From contig CAVQMB010000012.1 of NCBI GenBank assembly GCA_963713445.1, positions 1 through 64,000 on the forward strand: a stretch of 64,000 nucleotides of DNA, in the 5' to 3' direction. The position numbers were made by a program, and so were the translations under genes. Shown here piece by piece: positions 49,735-57,456 of the stretch; within the stretch, counting starts at the first letter, position 1, and each line of letters opens with the position of its first letter. This stretch comes from CAVQMB01 sp963713445. Its GTDB lineage: Bacteria > Pseudomonadota > Gammaproteobacteria > Competibacterales > Competibacteraceae. The notes beneath the pieces were generated by a model. The model was not told where the DNA came from, ran no database searches, and saw nothing but the letters and a program-made list of their open reading frames with translations.

Positions 49735-51069
49735 GTGTCTGATCTGCAACCCCTGCGTTTCATCGCCTGGAATTCACTGACCGACCGCGAACGCAGCAGC
49801 GTTATCCAGCCGGCCAGCGGTCGGCTGTTCGACGACACCCTGCGCACCAGCGTCACGGAACTGATCGAAGATGTCCGCCACCATGGTGATGACGCCGTGG
49901 TCCGCGCGCTCCAGCAGTTCGATCAGTGCACGGTGGCTACCCGCGAGCTGCGGGCCAGCGAAGCCGAGTTCGAGGATGCTGAACACCAGGTCAGTACTGC
50001 CCTGAAACAGGCGATCCGCGATTCGATCACTCGCGTCCGCCGGTTCAACGAGCACCTGCTCCAGGAGCGCGACTGGCGGCTGGAAATCGAACCCGGGCTG
50101 ATGGTCGGCGAAAAGACCACGCCAATCGAAAGTGCCGGCTTGTTCGTACCGAGCGGTAAAGGCTCGTTCCCGTCGGTGCTGGTACAGATCGGCACACCGG
50201 CAGTGGTCGCCAGGGTGCCAACCATCGCGGTGGTGGTGCCGCCGGTGCCGGGCTCGGGCGGCCGGATTGATCCGGCAGTGCTGTTCGCCGCGCGCGAACT
50301 GGGCATCAGCAATGTATTTCGCAGCAACGGCCCGGCCGGCATCGCCGCGCTGGCCTTCGGCACCGCAACCATTCCGCAAGTACTCAAGGTCCTGGGGCCG
50401 GGCAGTCCGCCGGTGGCCATGGCCCAGCTTGAGGTGCAGCGTTACGGCTGCCTGGCGCACGTTCTGCTTGGCCCCTCAGAAAGCCTGATCATCGCCGATG
50501 GCAGTGCCGACCCGCAGCTACTGGCCGCAGACCTATTGAACGAAGCTGAACACGGGCCGGATTCGAGTTCCTATCTGGTCACTCCCGACGCCCGCCTGAT
50601 CAATGCCGTGCAGGCTGAGGTCGCCGCGCAACTGGCGGCACTGCCCGAACCGCGACGCGGTTACGCGGCCAGATCCCTGGGTGAGAATGGCGGTGCGCTG
50701 CTGGTCACCGACCTGGAACAGGCGGCGGATGTGGCCAACCGCATCGCACCGGAACACATGCAGATCGCAACCCGCGACGACGATTTCGTGCTGGATCGGA
50801 TCCGCAATGCAGGCGAGATCCTGCTCGGTCAGTGGACCCCGATCTCGGCCGCCAACTACGTCATCGGGGTACCCGCAGCACTGCCGACCACCCGCTTCGC
50901 CCGGGTCACTTCAGGGGTCACCGCCGAGGTTTTCGTCAAGCGTTCGTCGATCGCGCGGGCCTCGCGGCAGGCGCTCGACGGCATGCGCGACACGGTGCTA
51001 ACGTACGCCCGGCACGAGGGTTTCCCTGCCCACGGGGCCGCCGTCCAGATTCGCAGGACGGGCGAATAA
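49735..51069 (+). CDS. Histidinol-dehydrogenase-fold NAD-dependent dehydrogenase
   Basis: A 444-residue enzyme with the whole HisD fold. The NAD site GLFVPSGKGSFPSVLVQIGT and the pair PEHMQIA (Glu340, His341, equal to catalytic Glu326-His327 of E. coli HisD) are kept. Of the four zinc ligands, Gln259 is Glu270, His262 is His273 (LLNEAEHGPD), Asp360 is Asn374 (PISAANYVIG) and His419 is His433 (FPAHGAAVQ). His367, which holds the imidazole of histidinol, is Ala381. Together with the absence of other his genes this argues against histidinol as substrate. A relative in other bacteria, HpsN, oxidises sulfopropanediol. The start is a GTG. A solute importer follows in the same direction. Confidence 0.88.
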   Translation: MSDLQPLRFIAWNSLTDRERSSVIQPASGRLFDDTLRTSVTELIEDVRHHGDDAVVRALQQFDQCTVATRELRASEAEFEDAEHQVSTALKQAIRDSITRVRRFNEHLLQERDWRLEIEPGLMVGEKTTPIESAGLFVPSGKGSFPSVLVQIGTPAVVARVPTIAVVVPPVPGSGGRIDPAVLFAARELGISNVFRSNGPAGIAALAFGTATIPQVLKVLGPGSPPVAMAQLEVQRYGCLAHVLLGPSESLIIADGSADPQLLAADLLNEAEHGPDSSSYLVTPDARLINAVQAEVAAQLAALPEPRRGYAARSLGENGGALLVTDLEQAADVANRIAPEHMQIATRDDDFVLDRIRNAGEILLGQWTPISAANYVIGVPAALPTTRFARVTSGVTAEVFVKRSSIARASRQALDGMRDTVLTYARHEGFPAHGAAVQIRRTGE

Positions 51070-51095
51070 ACCAACGGAAGAGAGAGCACAAAAAG

Positions 51096-52097
51096 ATGAC
51101 ATCCCGACACCGCTTTGCCGCCGCCCTCGCCCTGGTTGCCGGCTTGCTGTTACCTGCGGCCGGTGTATTGGCCGCAGGGATCCCCGGTCATCCCGAACCT
51201 GGCACCTTCAAGATGGGTATCGAGCCCTGGCTCGGGTACGGTCCCTGGTACATCGCCCGGGACCAGGGCATCTTCAAACACAACGGCCTGGATCAGGTCA
51301 AAATTATCAACTTCACCCAGGACGCCGACATCAACAGCGCCCTGGCCAGCGGGCAACTGGACGGCGCTAACATCGCGACCCACACAGCCCTGGCCATGGC
51401 CCAGGCCGGCCTGCCGATCAAGATCATCCAGGTGCTGGACGTCAGCATGACCGCAGACGCCATTATCGCGGGCCGCAATATCACTTCGATCAAGGATCTC
51501 AAAGGCAAGAAGGTGGCCTTCGAGGAAGGCACCACCAGCGATATCCTGCTGAATTACGCCCTCCATCAGGCCGGCATGACGATCAGCGATATTAAGCCTG
51601 TGCCAATGCCCGCAGCGGATGCCGGAGCCGCGCTGATCGCCGGCCGGGTTCCGGTGGCGGTAACCTACGAGCCATATTTGACCCTGGCCCGCAACCACGA
51701 CAAGCAGATCAAGCTGCTCTACACCGCCGGTAAGGATCCGGGCCTGGTCAGCGATGTGTTCGTGGTCCGTGACGACGCACTTAAGAACAAGCCCGGTCAA
51801 GTGCTGGCACTGGTGCGTTCCTGGGGAGCTGCCGTCAACGCCTATCGTGCCAACGAAAAGCAGGGCCGGGTGATCATCTCCAAGGCCGTGGGCGCCAAAC
51901 CGAGTGAGCTGGAAACCGCGTTTGACGGCATCAAGTTCTATTCGCTGAGCGACAACGCGCAGCAACTGGAAGGTGACTTCCTGCACAAGACCATCGCCGA
52001 CGTCGCCCAAGCCGCCCGCAAAGCCGGTATTCTGAAAGGGCCTGTCGACGCGCCCAAACTGATTGACAGCCGTTTCGTGCATGCCGCCAGCCAATAA
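51096..52097 (+). CDS. NMT1/taurine-type ABC transporter substrate-binding protein
   Basis: A 333-residue periplasmic binding protein. A signal peptide (ALALVAGLLLPAAGVLAAG) leads to an SsuA/NMT1-like fold: LGYGPWYIARDQGIFKHNGL, DADINSALASGQLDGANIAT, VAFEEGTTSDILLNYALHQA and RVPVAVTYEPYLTLARNHDK, DGIKFYSLSDNAQQ. Family members bind taurine, nitrate, sulfonates, thiamine precursors or similar small solutes; the ligand is not readable. It begins 26 bases after the HisD-like gene and overlaps the permease gene by 17 bases, so the three transport genes form a single operon with it. Confidence 0.9.
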   Translation: MTSRHRFAAALALVAGLLLPAAGVLAAGIPGHPEPGTFKMGIEPWLGYGPWYIARDQGIFKHNGLDQVKIINFTQDADINSALASGQLDGANIATHTALAMAQAGLPIKIIQVLDVSMTADAIIAGRNITSIKDLKGKKVAFEEGTTSDILLNYALHQAGMTISDIKPVPMPAADAGAALIAGRVPVAVTYEPYLTLARNHDKQIKLLYTAGKDPGLVSDVFVVRDDALKNKPGQVLALVRSWGAAVNAYRANEKQGRVIISKAVGAKPSELETAFDGIKFYSLSDNAQQLEGDFLHKTIADVAQAARKAGILKGPVDAPKLIDSRFVHAASQ

Positions 52098-52947
52098 GCA
52101 CCTGGCCCGCCCCAGCCTGTTCGCGCCGCCGGCCAGCCGCCGGCGGCGCAGCGCGTGGCGGCGTTATTTCAGCCTGACCGGACAGGTCAGCGGCCGCGAA
52201 TTCGTAGGCATTGCCACCGCGGTATTCGTACTGATCTTCGCCGCCTGGTCCGCGGTCACCTTGAGTGGACTGCTGCCGCCGCTGTTCCTGCCATCACCGG
52301 TCGCGGTTGGCCGGCGACTGGCCGAGCTGGCGGCCAATGGTACGCTGTGGGCCGATACCCAGGTGTCGGTTTACCGGATCATGGTCGGTTTTCTGGCCGC
52401 CACCGCCTTGGCACTGCCGGTCGGCGTGCTGATAGGCTGTTACCGGTTCTGGGAAGCCGCCATCGAACCGCTGGTTGATTTCATCCGCTATATGCCGGTG
52501 GTTGCGTTTGTGCCCTTGACCATCCTGTGGACCGGCACCGGTGACGTACAGAAATTCCTGATCATCTGGATCGGCACCTTTTTCCAGCAGGTGTTGCTGA
52601 TCATGGATAACGTCAAGCGGGTACCCTGGGATTTCATCAACGTGGGCCGCACCCTGGAGCTAAGCGACCGCAAGATTCTCACGCGCATCGTGATCCCGAG
52701 TGCGCTCCCCGGGATCTGGGACTCGACCCGGATCAGCCTGGGCTGGGCCTGGACCTGGCTGGTACTGGCCGAACTGGTGGCCGCGACCTCGGGTCTGGGT
52801 TACCGCATTACTGTATCCCAGCGCTTTTTCCAGACCGACACGATCATTGGTTACATTCTGGTGCTGGGCTGCTTCGGGCTGGTCACCGACCAGGTCATGA
52901 AAGCGGTCGGCCGGCGCCTGTTCCGCTACTCCGAACTTGAGCGATGA
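52081..52947 (+). CDS. ABC transporter permease (SsuC/TauC family)
   Basis: A 288-residue inner-membrane permease with a basic N-terminus (LFAPPASRRRRSAWRRYF), six helices and the EAA loop (DRKILTRIVIPSALPGIWDS), a signature of importers that face the ATPase. VGFLAATALALPVGVLIGCY and LIIWIGTFFQQVLLIMDNVK are typical of the nitrate/sulfonate/taurine branch. The start at 52081 overlaps the previous stop; its own stop overlaps the ATPase start as ATGA. Confidence 0.9.
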   Translation: MPPANKHLARPSLFAPPASRRRRSAWRRYFSLTGQVSGREFVGIATAVFVLIFAAWSAVTLSGLLPPLFLPSPVAVGRRLAELAANGTLWADTQVSVYRIMVGFLAATALALPVGVLIGCYRFWEAAIEPLVDFIRYMPVVAFVPLTILWTGTGDVQKFLIIWIGTFFQQVLLIMDNVKRVPWDFINVGRTLELSDRKILTRIVIPSALPGIWDSTRISLGWAWTWLVLAELVAATSGLGYRITVSQRFFQTDTIIGYILVLGCFGLVTDQVMKAVGRRLFRYSELER

Positions 52948-53744
52948 GCCACCCCAAGCTTGCCATCCAAGGTCTCAGCAAACGCTTCGTCACTGCCAAG
53001 CGGACCGTCGATGTATTGCAGAATATCGACCTCACGCTGGCGGAGAACGAATTCGTGTCGCTGGTCGGAACCTCCGGCTGCGGCAAAAGCACACTGCTAG
53101 GCATCGTTGCCGGCCTGCAGGACATCGACCAGGGTACGGTAGAAGTCGACGGTGTACCCATCCACGGTCCGGGCCGCGACCGTGGCATCGTGGTGCAGAA
53201 TTACACGTTACTGCCCTGGCTGACAGCGGTTCGCAACGTTGAATTCGCCCTGCTCGACGAACCCATGGGCGCCGCCGAACGCCTCCGGGTGGCGCACGAA
53301 CATCTGCGTCTGGTGGGTCTGGAGCATTTCGCCGATGCCTATCCCAGCCAGCTCTCGGGCGGTATGAAACAGCGGGTGGCAATCGCCCGGGCGTTGTCCT
53401 ACCGGCCCCAGATCCTGCTGATGGACGAACCGTTCGGGGCGCTCGATGCGCTGACCCGGCACCACATGCAGGAACTGCTGACCGGCATCTGGGAGCAACA
53501 TCGACTGACTGTGCTGTTCATCACCCACGACGTCGAGGAAGCGGTGTACCTCTCCGACCGGGTACTGGTGATGAGCAACCGACCCGGCCATATCAAGACC
53601 GAATTGGCAATCGATCTGGACCGGCCCCGCACCTATGAGGTGACCAGCACGCCCCGCTTCGTCGAATTGCACCGCCAGGTAATGCAGTCGATCCGCGAGG
53701 AATCGCTCAAGCTGAACGAGGCGGGTCGCGCCGGTCCGGTATGA
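52944..53744 (+). CDS. ABC transporter ATP-binding protein (SsuB/TauB family)
   Basis: A 266-residue ATPase: Walker A SLVGTSGCGKSTLLGIVAGL, Q-loop VVQNYTLLPWLTAVRNVEFA, signature LSGGMKQRVAIARALSYRPQ, Walker B LLMDEPFGALDALTRHHM and H-loop FITHDVEEAVYLSDRVLVMS. The short C-terminal tail (LDRPRTYEVTSTPRFVEL) is usual in SsuB/TauB/NrtD proteins. It completes the importer. It ends seven bases before the stop of the convergent SDR gene. Confidence 0.92.
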   Translation: MSHPKLAIQGLSKRFVTAKRTVDVLQNIDLTLAENEFVSLVGTSGCGKSTLLGIVAGLQDIDQGTVEVDGVPIHGPGRDRGIVVQNYTLLPWLTAVRNVEFALLDEPMGAAERLRVAHEHLRLVGLEHFADAYPSQLSGGMKQRVAIARALSYRPQILLMDEPFGALDALTRHHMQELLTGIWEQHRLTVLFITHDVEEAVYLSDRVLVMSNRPGHIKTELAIDLDRPRTYEVTSTPRFVELHRQVMQSIREESLKLNEAGRAGPV

Positions 53745-53751
53745 AGCCGGA

Positions 53752-54525
53752 CTACACCGAGGCCAGGTAGCCGCCATCGATATACAGCACCTGGCCGTTG
53801 ATATAACGGGCAGCGTCGGAGCACAGAAACACGGTAGCGCCCATCAGATCGTCCAACTCACCGAACCGGCCGGCCGGAATCCTGGCTTGCATCGTTTCAA
53901 CCCAGCTGGCGTCACGAAAGAATGGCTCGGTAAGGTCGGTGCGGAAATAGCCGGGCCCGATCCCGTTGACGCGGATGCCGTAGCCGGCCCATTCGACCGC
54001 CAGCGCCCGGGTCAGGCCCACCAGACCGGACTTGGAGGCGCCGTAGGGTGCCGCCGCCGGCACCCCGACCGCCGACGTCAGCGAACACACGTTGATCAAA
54101 GCACCACCGTCACGGGCCGCCATGTGCCGGGCTGCCGCCTGGGCCGCGAAAAACGCACCTTTGAGGTTGGTATCGATGATCCGGTCCCACTGACTTTCGC
54201 TGACCTCCAGCGATGGCGCAACCTGCTCGACACCGGCGTTATTGACCAGAATGTCGAGGCCACCCAGCACTGTCGCGGTCCGTTCTATCCCGGTCGTGAT
54301 CTGGCGGATCTCACGCACGTCGAAGGCGGCCGCATACGCCGTATGGCCCATCCCCTCCAGTGCCGTCAGCGTCTCCTGCAGATTCTCCTCGCGGCGGGCA
54401 TTTACGGCCACCGCAGCACCCGCATGCGCCAACGCCAACGCCAACGCCTGACCGATGCCGCGGCTAGCGCCGGTCACCAGCGCCTTGCGCCCGCGCAGGG
54501 AAAACTTCGGAAAATCGAAGGTCAT
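53752..54525 (-). CDS. SDR-family oxidoreductase
   Basis: A 257-residue classical short-chain dehydrogenase. TGASRGIGQALALALAHAGA is the nucleotide loop, NNAGVEQ the NNAG motif, VCSLTSAVGVPAAAPYGASK the Ser-Tyr-Lys triad (YGASK), and GIGPGYFRTDLTEPFF the Pro-Gly motif. The Arg in NARREEN after strand 2 favours NADP or NAD of the gluconate-5-dehydrogenase type. It probably interconverts a hydroxyl and a ketone in the compound handled by the locus. The start at 54525 removes nine stray residues. The ureohydrolase gene lies upstream in the same direction. Confidence 0.9.
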   Translation of the reverse strand: MTFDFPKFSLRGRKALVTGASRGIGQALALALAHAGAAVAVNARREENLQETLTALEGMGHTAYAAAFDVREIRQITTGIERTATVLGGLDILVNNAGVEQVAPSLEVSESQWDRIIDTNLKGAFFAAQAAARHMAARDGGALINVCSLTSAVGVPAAAPYGASKSGLVGLTRALAVEWAGYGIRVNGIGPGYFRTDLTEPFFRDASWVETMQARIPAGRFGELDDLMGATVFLCSDAARYINGQVLYIDGGYLASV

Positions 54526-54581
54526 AGCTCGCCCCCAAACTGTTTGCGCCATTGTAGTCGATGGCCAGCACCATGCCCCGC

Positions 54582-55562
54582 CTATGACGCCGCCTGCCGC
54601 CTGGCCCGCTGGTGGAACACGAAGCCGATGCTGTTCATCAGCAATTGCGCAGCCAGGATCGAGGTCACCCCGGCCGGATCGTAAGGTGGCGCAACCTCCA
54701 CCAGGTCTATGCCGATGACGTTGCCACCACTCTGGCGTGCCAGACCCTGAATCAGTTCCAGCACCTCGTAATACAGAAACCCGCCGTGGCTGGGGGTGCC
54801 GGTACCAGGCGCTATCGAGGGATCAAAACCGTCGATATCGATAGTGAGATAATACGCCACGCCCCGGGGGATTCGCGCCAGCACGCCGTCAGTACCCAGT
54901 CGCCGCACCTGACGTACCGACAGAATGTCGGAGCCGGCGGCACGGGCGGCTTCGTAGTCTGACCGGTTGGACGACGACACGTTGCGGATACCGAGCTGGG
55001 TCATGCCGCTGACATGATGCTGCTCGGAGGCCCGCCGCAACGGATTGCCGTGGCCATAGCGCACACCATGGCGCTCGTCGACAAAGTCCAGATGGGCATC
55101 GAAGTGGACGATGTGGATCGGACCGCGGCCTTCGAACGCCTGAATCACCGGCGCGTGGATCGAATGATCCCCACCCAGCACCAACGGCATGGCTCCGGCC
55201 GCGAGGATCTGGCGCACTGCCGCCTCGGTGTTGGCATGACTCTGCTGCATATCGGTGTGCACGATATCGGCATCGCCGACATCGACGATGCGGACCTGAT
55301 CCTTGGCCAGATATAGCGTATCGTCCTCGTGATCGTAGGCGCCGCCGTGACCGAACGAAAACAGCGTCGACGCCTCACGGATTCCGCGCGGCCCGAAACG
55401 GGCACCCGAACGCCACTGGGTGCCCATGTCGTTGGGTACGCCAAGCACCGCAACGTCGGCGTCAATGGCACTCCAGTCAATACATACCGGCGCTTTGGCG
55501 AAGGTGCAATGACCCACGAACGGCAGGTTGAGGCGGCCGGCATCGTAACGGTTGGCGGACAT
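54582..55562 (-). CDS. Ureohydrolase (agmatinase/guanidino-acid hydrolase family)
   Basis: A 326-residue binuclear-manganese hydrolase. All metal motifs are present: VLGGDHSIHAPV (about 128-139), VHFDAHLDFVDE (about 151-162) and TIDIDGFDPSIAPGTGTPSH (about 239-258). These enzymes release urea from a guanidino group: agmatine, guanidinobutyrate, guanidinopropionate, or guanidine itself. The substrate-loop sequence YGHGNPLRRASE is not enough to choose among them. It is first in an operon with the SDR (56-base gap) and is divergent from a LysR gene, which probably controls it. No nickel or urea-utilisation gene is nearby. Confidence 0.92.
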   Translation of the reverse strand: MSANRYDAGRLNLPFVGHCTFAKAPVCIDWSAIDADVAVLGVPNDMGTQWRSGARFGPRGIREASTLFSFGHGGAYDHEDDTLYLAKDQVRIVDVGDADIVHTDMQQSHANTEAAVRQILAAGAMPLVLGGDHSIHAPVIQAFEGRGPIHIVHFDAHLDFVDERHGVRYGHGNPLRRASEQHHVSGMTQLGIRNVSSSNRSDYEAARAAGSDILSVRQVRRLGTDGVLARIPRGVAYYLTIDIDGFDPSIAPGTGTPSHGGFLYYEVLELIQGLARQSGGNVIGIDLVEVAPPYDPAGVTSILAAQLLMNSIGFVFHQRARRQAAS

Positions 55563-55597
55563 GGTATTCCCCTTGGATGAACTGACGTTAAATTGGA

Positions 55598-56617
55598 ATG
55601 TATGCGATCGGAAATTCCCATAGAATACTGGTTTGTATAACTTCGTTTCGGCTTACATGGAGTTTAATAATTCATCCGCATGACGTTGATCTGCGCGCGC
55701 TGCGCACCTTCGTCGCTGTGGTGGAGAACGACGGCTTCGTGCCCGCCCAGGCTACCTTGGATCTGGCACTGGCCACCATTAGCGAACAGATGAAGGCACT
55801 GGAAACGCGGCTTGGCGTGCGTTTGTGTGAACGTGGCCGGGCGGGCTTCCGTCTCTCCGAGCCGGGTCGCGAGGTTTATTGTGAGGCCCAGCGGCTGCTG
55901 GCGGCCGTGGAGAGCTTCCACGAAGCGGTCGGCGGCCTCCACGGGCGCCTGGAGGGTGAACTGCGCATCGGCTTGATCGACAATACCATCACTGACGCGG
56001 TTTCACCGCTACCAGGCGGTCTGCGACGCTTCAACCAGCGTAACCACAACGTCCGGATCCGGGTCCGCATCGGTCCGCCCAGCGAACTGGAGCCGAAACT
56101 GATGGACGGGCGTTTGCATGCGGTCATCAGCCCGATCCAGAATCGTCAGCCTGACCTGGACTTTCAGCCGCTTTACCATGAGTTGCAACTGCTCTATTGC
56201 GGTCGTGATCATCCCCTGTTCGACGCAAAGCCGGTCACGCGGGACGCCATCCGCCGCGCCCGCGTGGTCGCCCGCGGCTATGACAGCGGAGCCGGCCTGG
56301 AGAAACTGGAAGGTTGTTCCACCGGTGCCGTGGTGGACAACGTCGAAGCCCAGGCGCTGCTGGTCCTTACCGGTGGGTACATCGGGTTTCTGCCGCGGCA
56401 CTACGCCACCCATTGGGAGACCAACGGCGACCTGCGCGCCCTGGGAATGAGCTACGAGTCAGCGTTCGGCCTGATCACCCGCCGTGGTGGCCATCCTTCA
56501 GAGGTGTTGGCCGCTTTCCGGGCCGATCTGCTGGCCGAGATAGAGGCCCCCCAACGACCGCCGCAAGAGCCTGCTGGCTCTGGCCTTAACCGATTCGCTC
56601 CCGCACGACACCGGTGA
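55598..56617 (+). CDS. LysR-type transcriptional regulator
   Basis: A 339-residue regulator. The winged helix is LRALRTFVAVVENDGFVPAQ, then ATLDLALATISEQMKALETR, and the effector domain follows (LEGELRIGLIDNTITDAVSP; LQLLYCGRDHPLFDAKPVTR; AQALLVLTGGYIGFLPRHYA). The only ATG in frame, 55598, adds about 30 residues before the usual start and lies just 35 bases from the divergent ureohydrolase start, so the true initiation codon is unsure. An inverted ggaat/attcc pair (55595-55618) is a weak candidate for its binding site. It likely senses the imported or derived compound. Confidence 0.85.
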   Translation: MYAIGNSHRILVCITSFRLTWSLIIHPHDVDLRALRTFVAVVENDGFVPAQATLDLALATISEQMKALETRLGVRLCERGRAGFRLSEPGREVYCEAQRLLAAVESFHEAVGGLHGRLEGELRIGLIDNTITDAVSPLPGGLRRFNQRNHNVRIRVRIGPPSELEPKLMDGRLHAVISPIQNRQPDLDFQPLYHELQLLYCGRDHPLFDAKPVTRDAIRRARVVARGYDSGAGLEKLEGCSTGAVVDNVEAQALLVLTGGYIGFLPRHYATHWETNGDLRALGMSYESAFGLITRRGGHPSEVLAAFRADLLAEIEAPQRPPQEPAGSGLNRFAPARHR

Positions 56618-56736
56618 TCGCACCCTCGTGCAGAAAATCGCTGACATACCGGCCGTGAATTGCCTGCGACAAAAGAAGACTACGTCCGATGGCCCGCAGG
56701 CCGCAGCGACTCCCTATCGTGCCATTGCTGTGGGAC

Positions 56737-56767
56737 AAAAAAAACGCCCCGAGCAGCAGCTCGGGGC
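56737..56767 (-). terminator. Rho-independent terminator after the 56791-57204 gene
   Basis: The stem gccccgagc (56746-56754) pairs with gctcggggc (56759-56767). On the minus strand it is followed by eight T residues (complement of a-run 56737-56744), giving a strong terminator for the leftward gene that ends at 56791. Confidence 0.85.
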
Positions 56768-56790
56768 AGCGAGGATGAGGAAACAGTAAG

Positions 56791-57204
56791 CTACGACGTG
56801 GCACTGGTCAGCTTGACCTTGCCGACTTGCTTCAGGCTCAGCAGCTTGTTGGCGCAATGATTGGCGATGGCATCGGTATCGCCGGAGGGAATGGTCTGGC
56901 CTTTGATGGCCACCCAGCCGCCTTTTTCCAGAAACGAGGACTGATCATAGTTGTCGCTGCTCTTTTTGAGAGCTTGCCACGCCTTGAGCACGTTGGTTTG
57001 ATGCTCGAATCGGGCCACGCACTCCGGTGCGATGGCGGCGACTAGCGCATTTTGCGATTGTTGGGCGGCGATCTGATGAGCCGCACCGTGGCTCATCCAG
57101 CCAAATCCCCAGGCCAAGGCACCCCACCACACGCCGGCGCCTATGAAAAGGCCCCAGATGAAAGGCTTAGCCTGGGATAGAAACGACTTGTCTTCTGTTG
57201 ACAC
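56791..57204 (-). CDS. Single-helix membrane protein of unknown function
   Basis: A 137-residue protein: a short cytoplasmic N-terminus, one helix (FIWGLFIGAGVWWGALAWGF) and a periplasmic domain with two cysteines (APECVARFEHQ, IANHCANKLLSLKQ) and a polar middle (KKSSDNYDQSSFLEKGGW). A strong ribosome site AGGAGGG precedes the GTG start, and a strong terminator follows the stop, so it is very likely expressed. I do not recognise a family. Between 57205 and the IS66 element (57456) nothing is seen. Confidence 0.7.
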   Translation of the reverse strand: MSTEDKSFLSQAKPFIWGLFIGAGVWWGALAWGFGWMSHGAAHQIAAQQSQNALVAAIAPECVARFEHQTNVLKAWQALKKSSDNYDQSSFLEKGGWVAIKGQTIPSGDTDAIANHCANKLLSLKQVGKVKLTSATS

Positions 57205-57456
57205 GCATGCACCCTCCTGTTGATTAAGGGAGGAAGGAAACGAACGCGGATTTGTTGTACTACGGATTCATTTGATAGCCGTTCTGTCCAGAGTGCACGT
57301 TACCAAGCGTTAACAACTCGGCAGGGTATACGGACTGCGCCGCTGTCAAGCACACGCCGGGCGGGCCGTCCAAGTTCCACCCTTACAGCACTAAGTTATT
57401 GATTCGTCTTCCTGGCCCAGCAGGTGTATTACCAGGCGCACCATCAAAGTCTTGAC

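Noticed and set aside
57205..57456. Left terminal repeat of the IS66 element
   Set aside because: I compared this gap with 59808-59883 and found no convincing inverted match, so the ends were left undefined.
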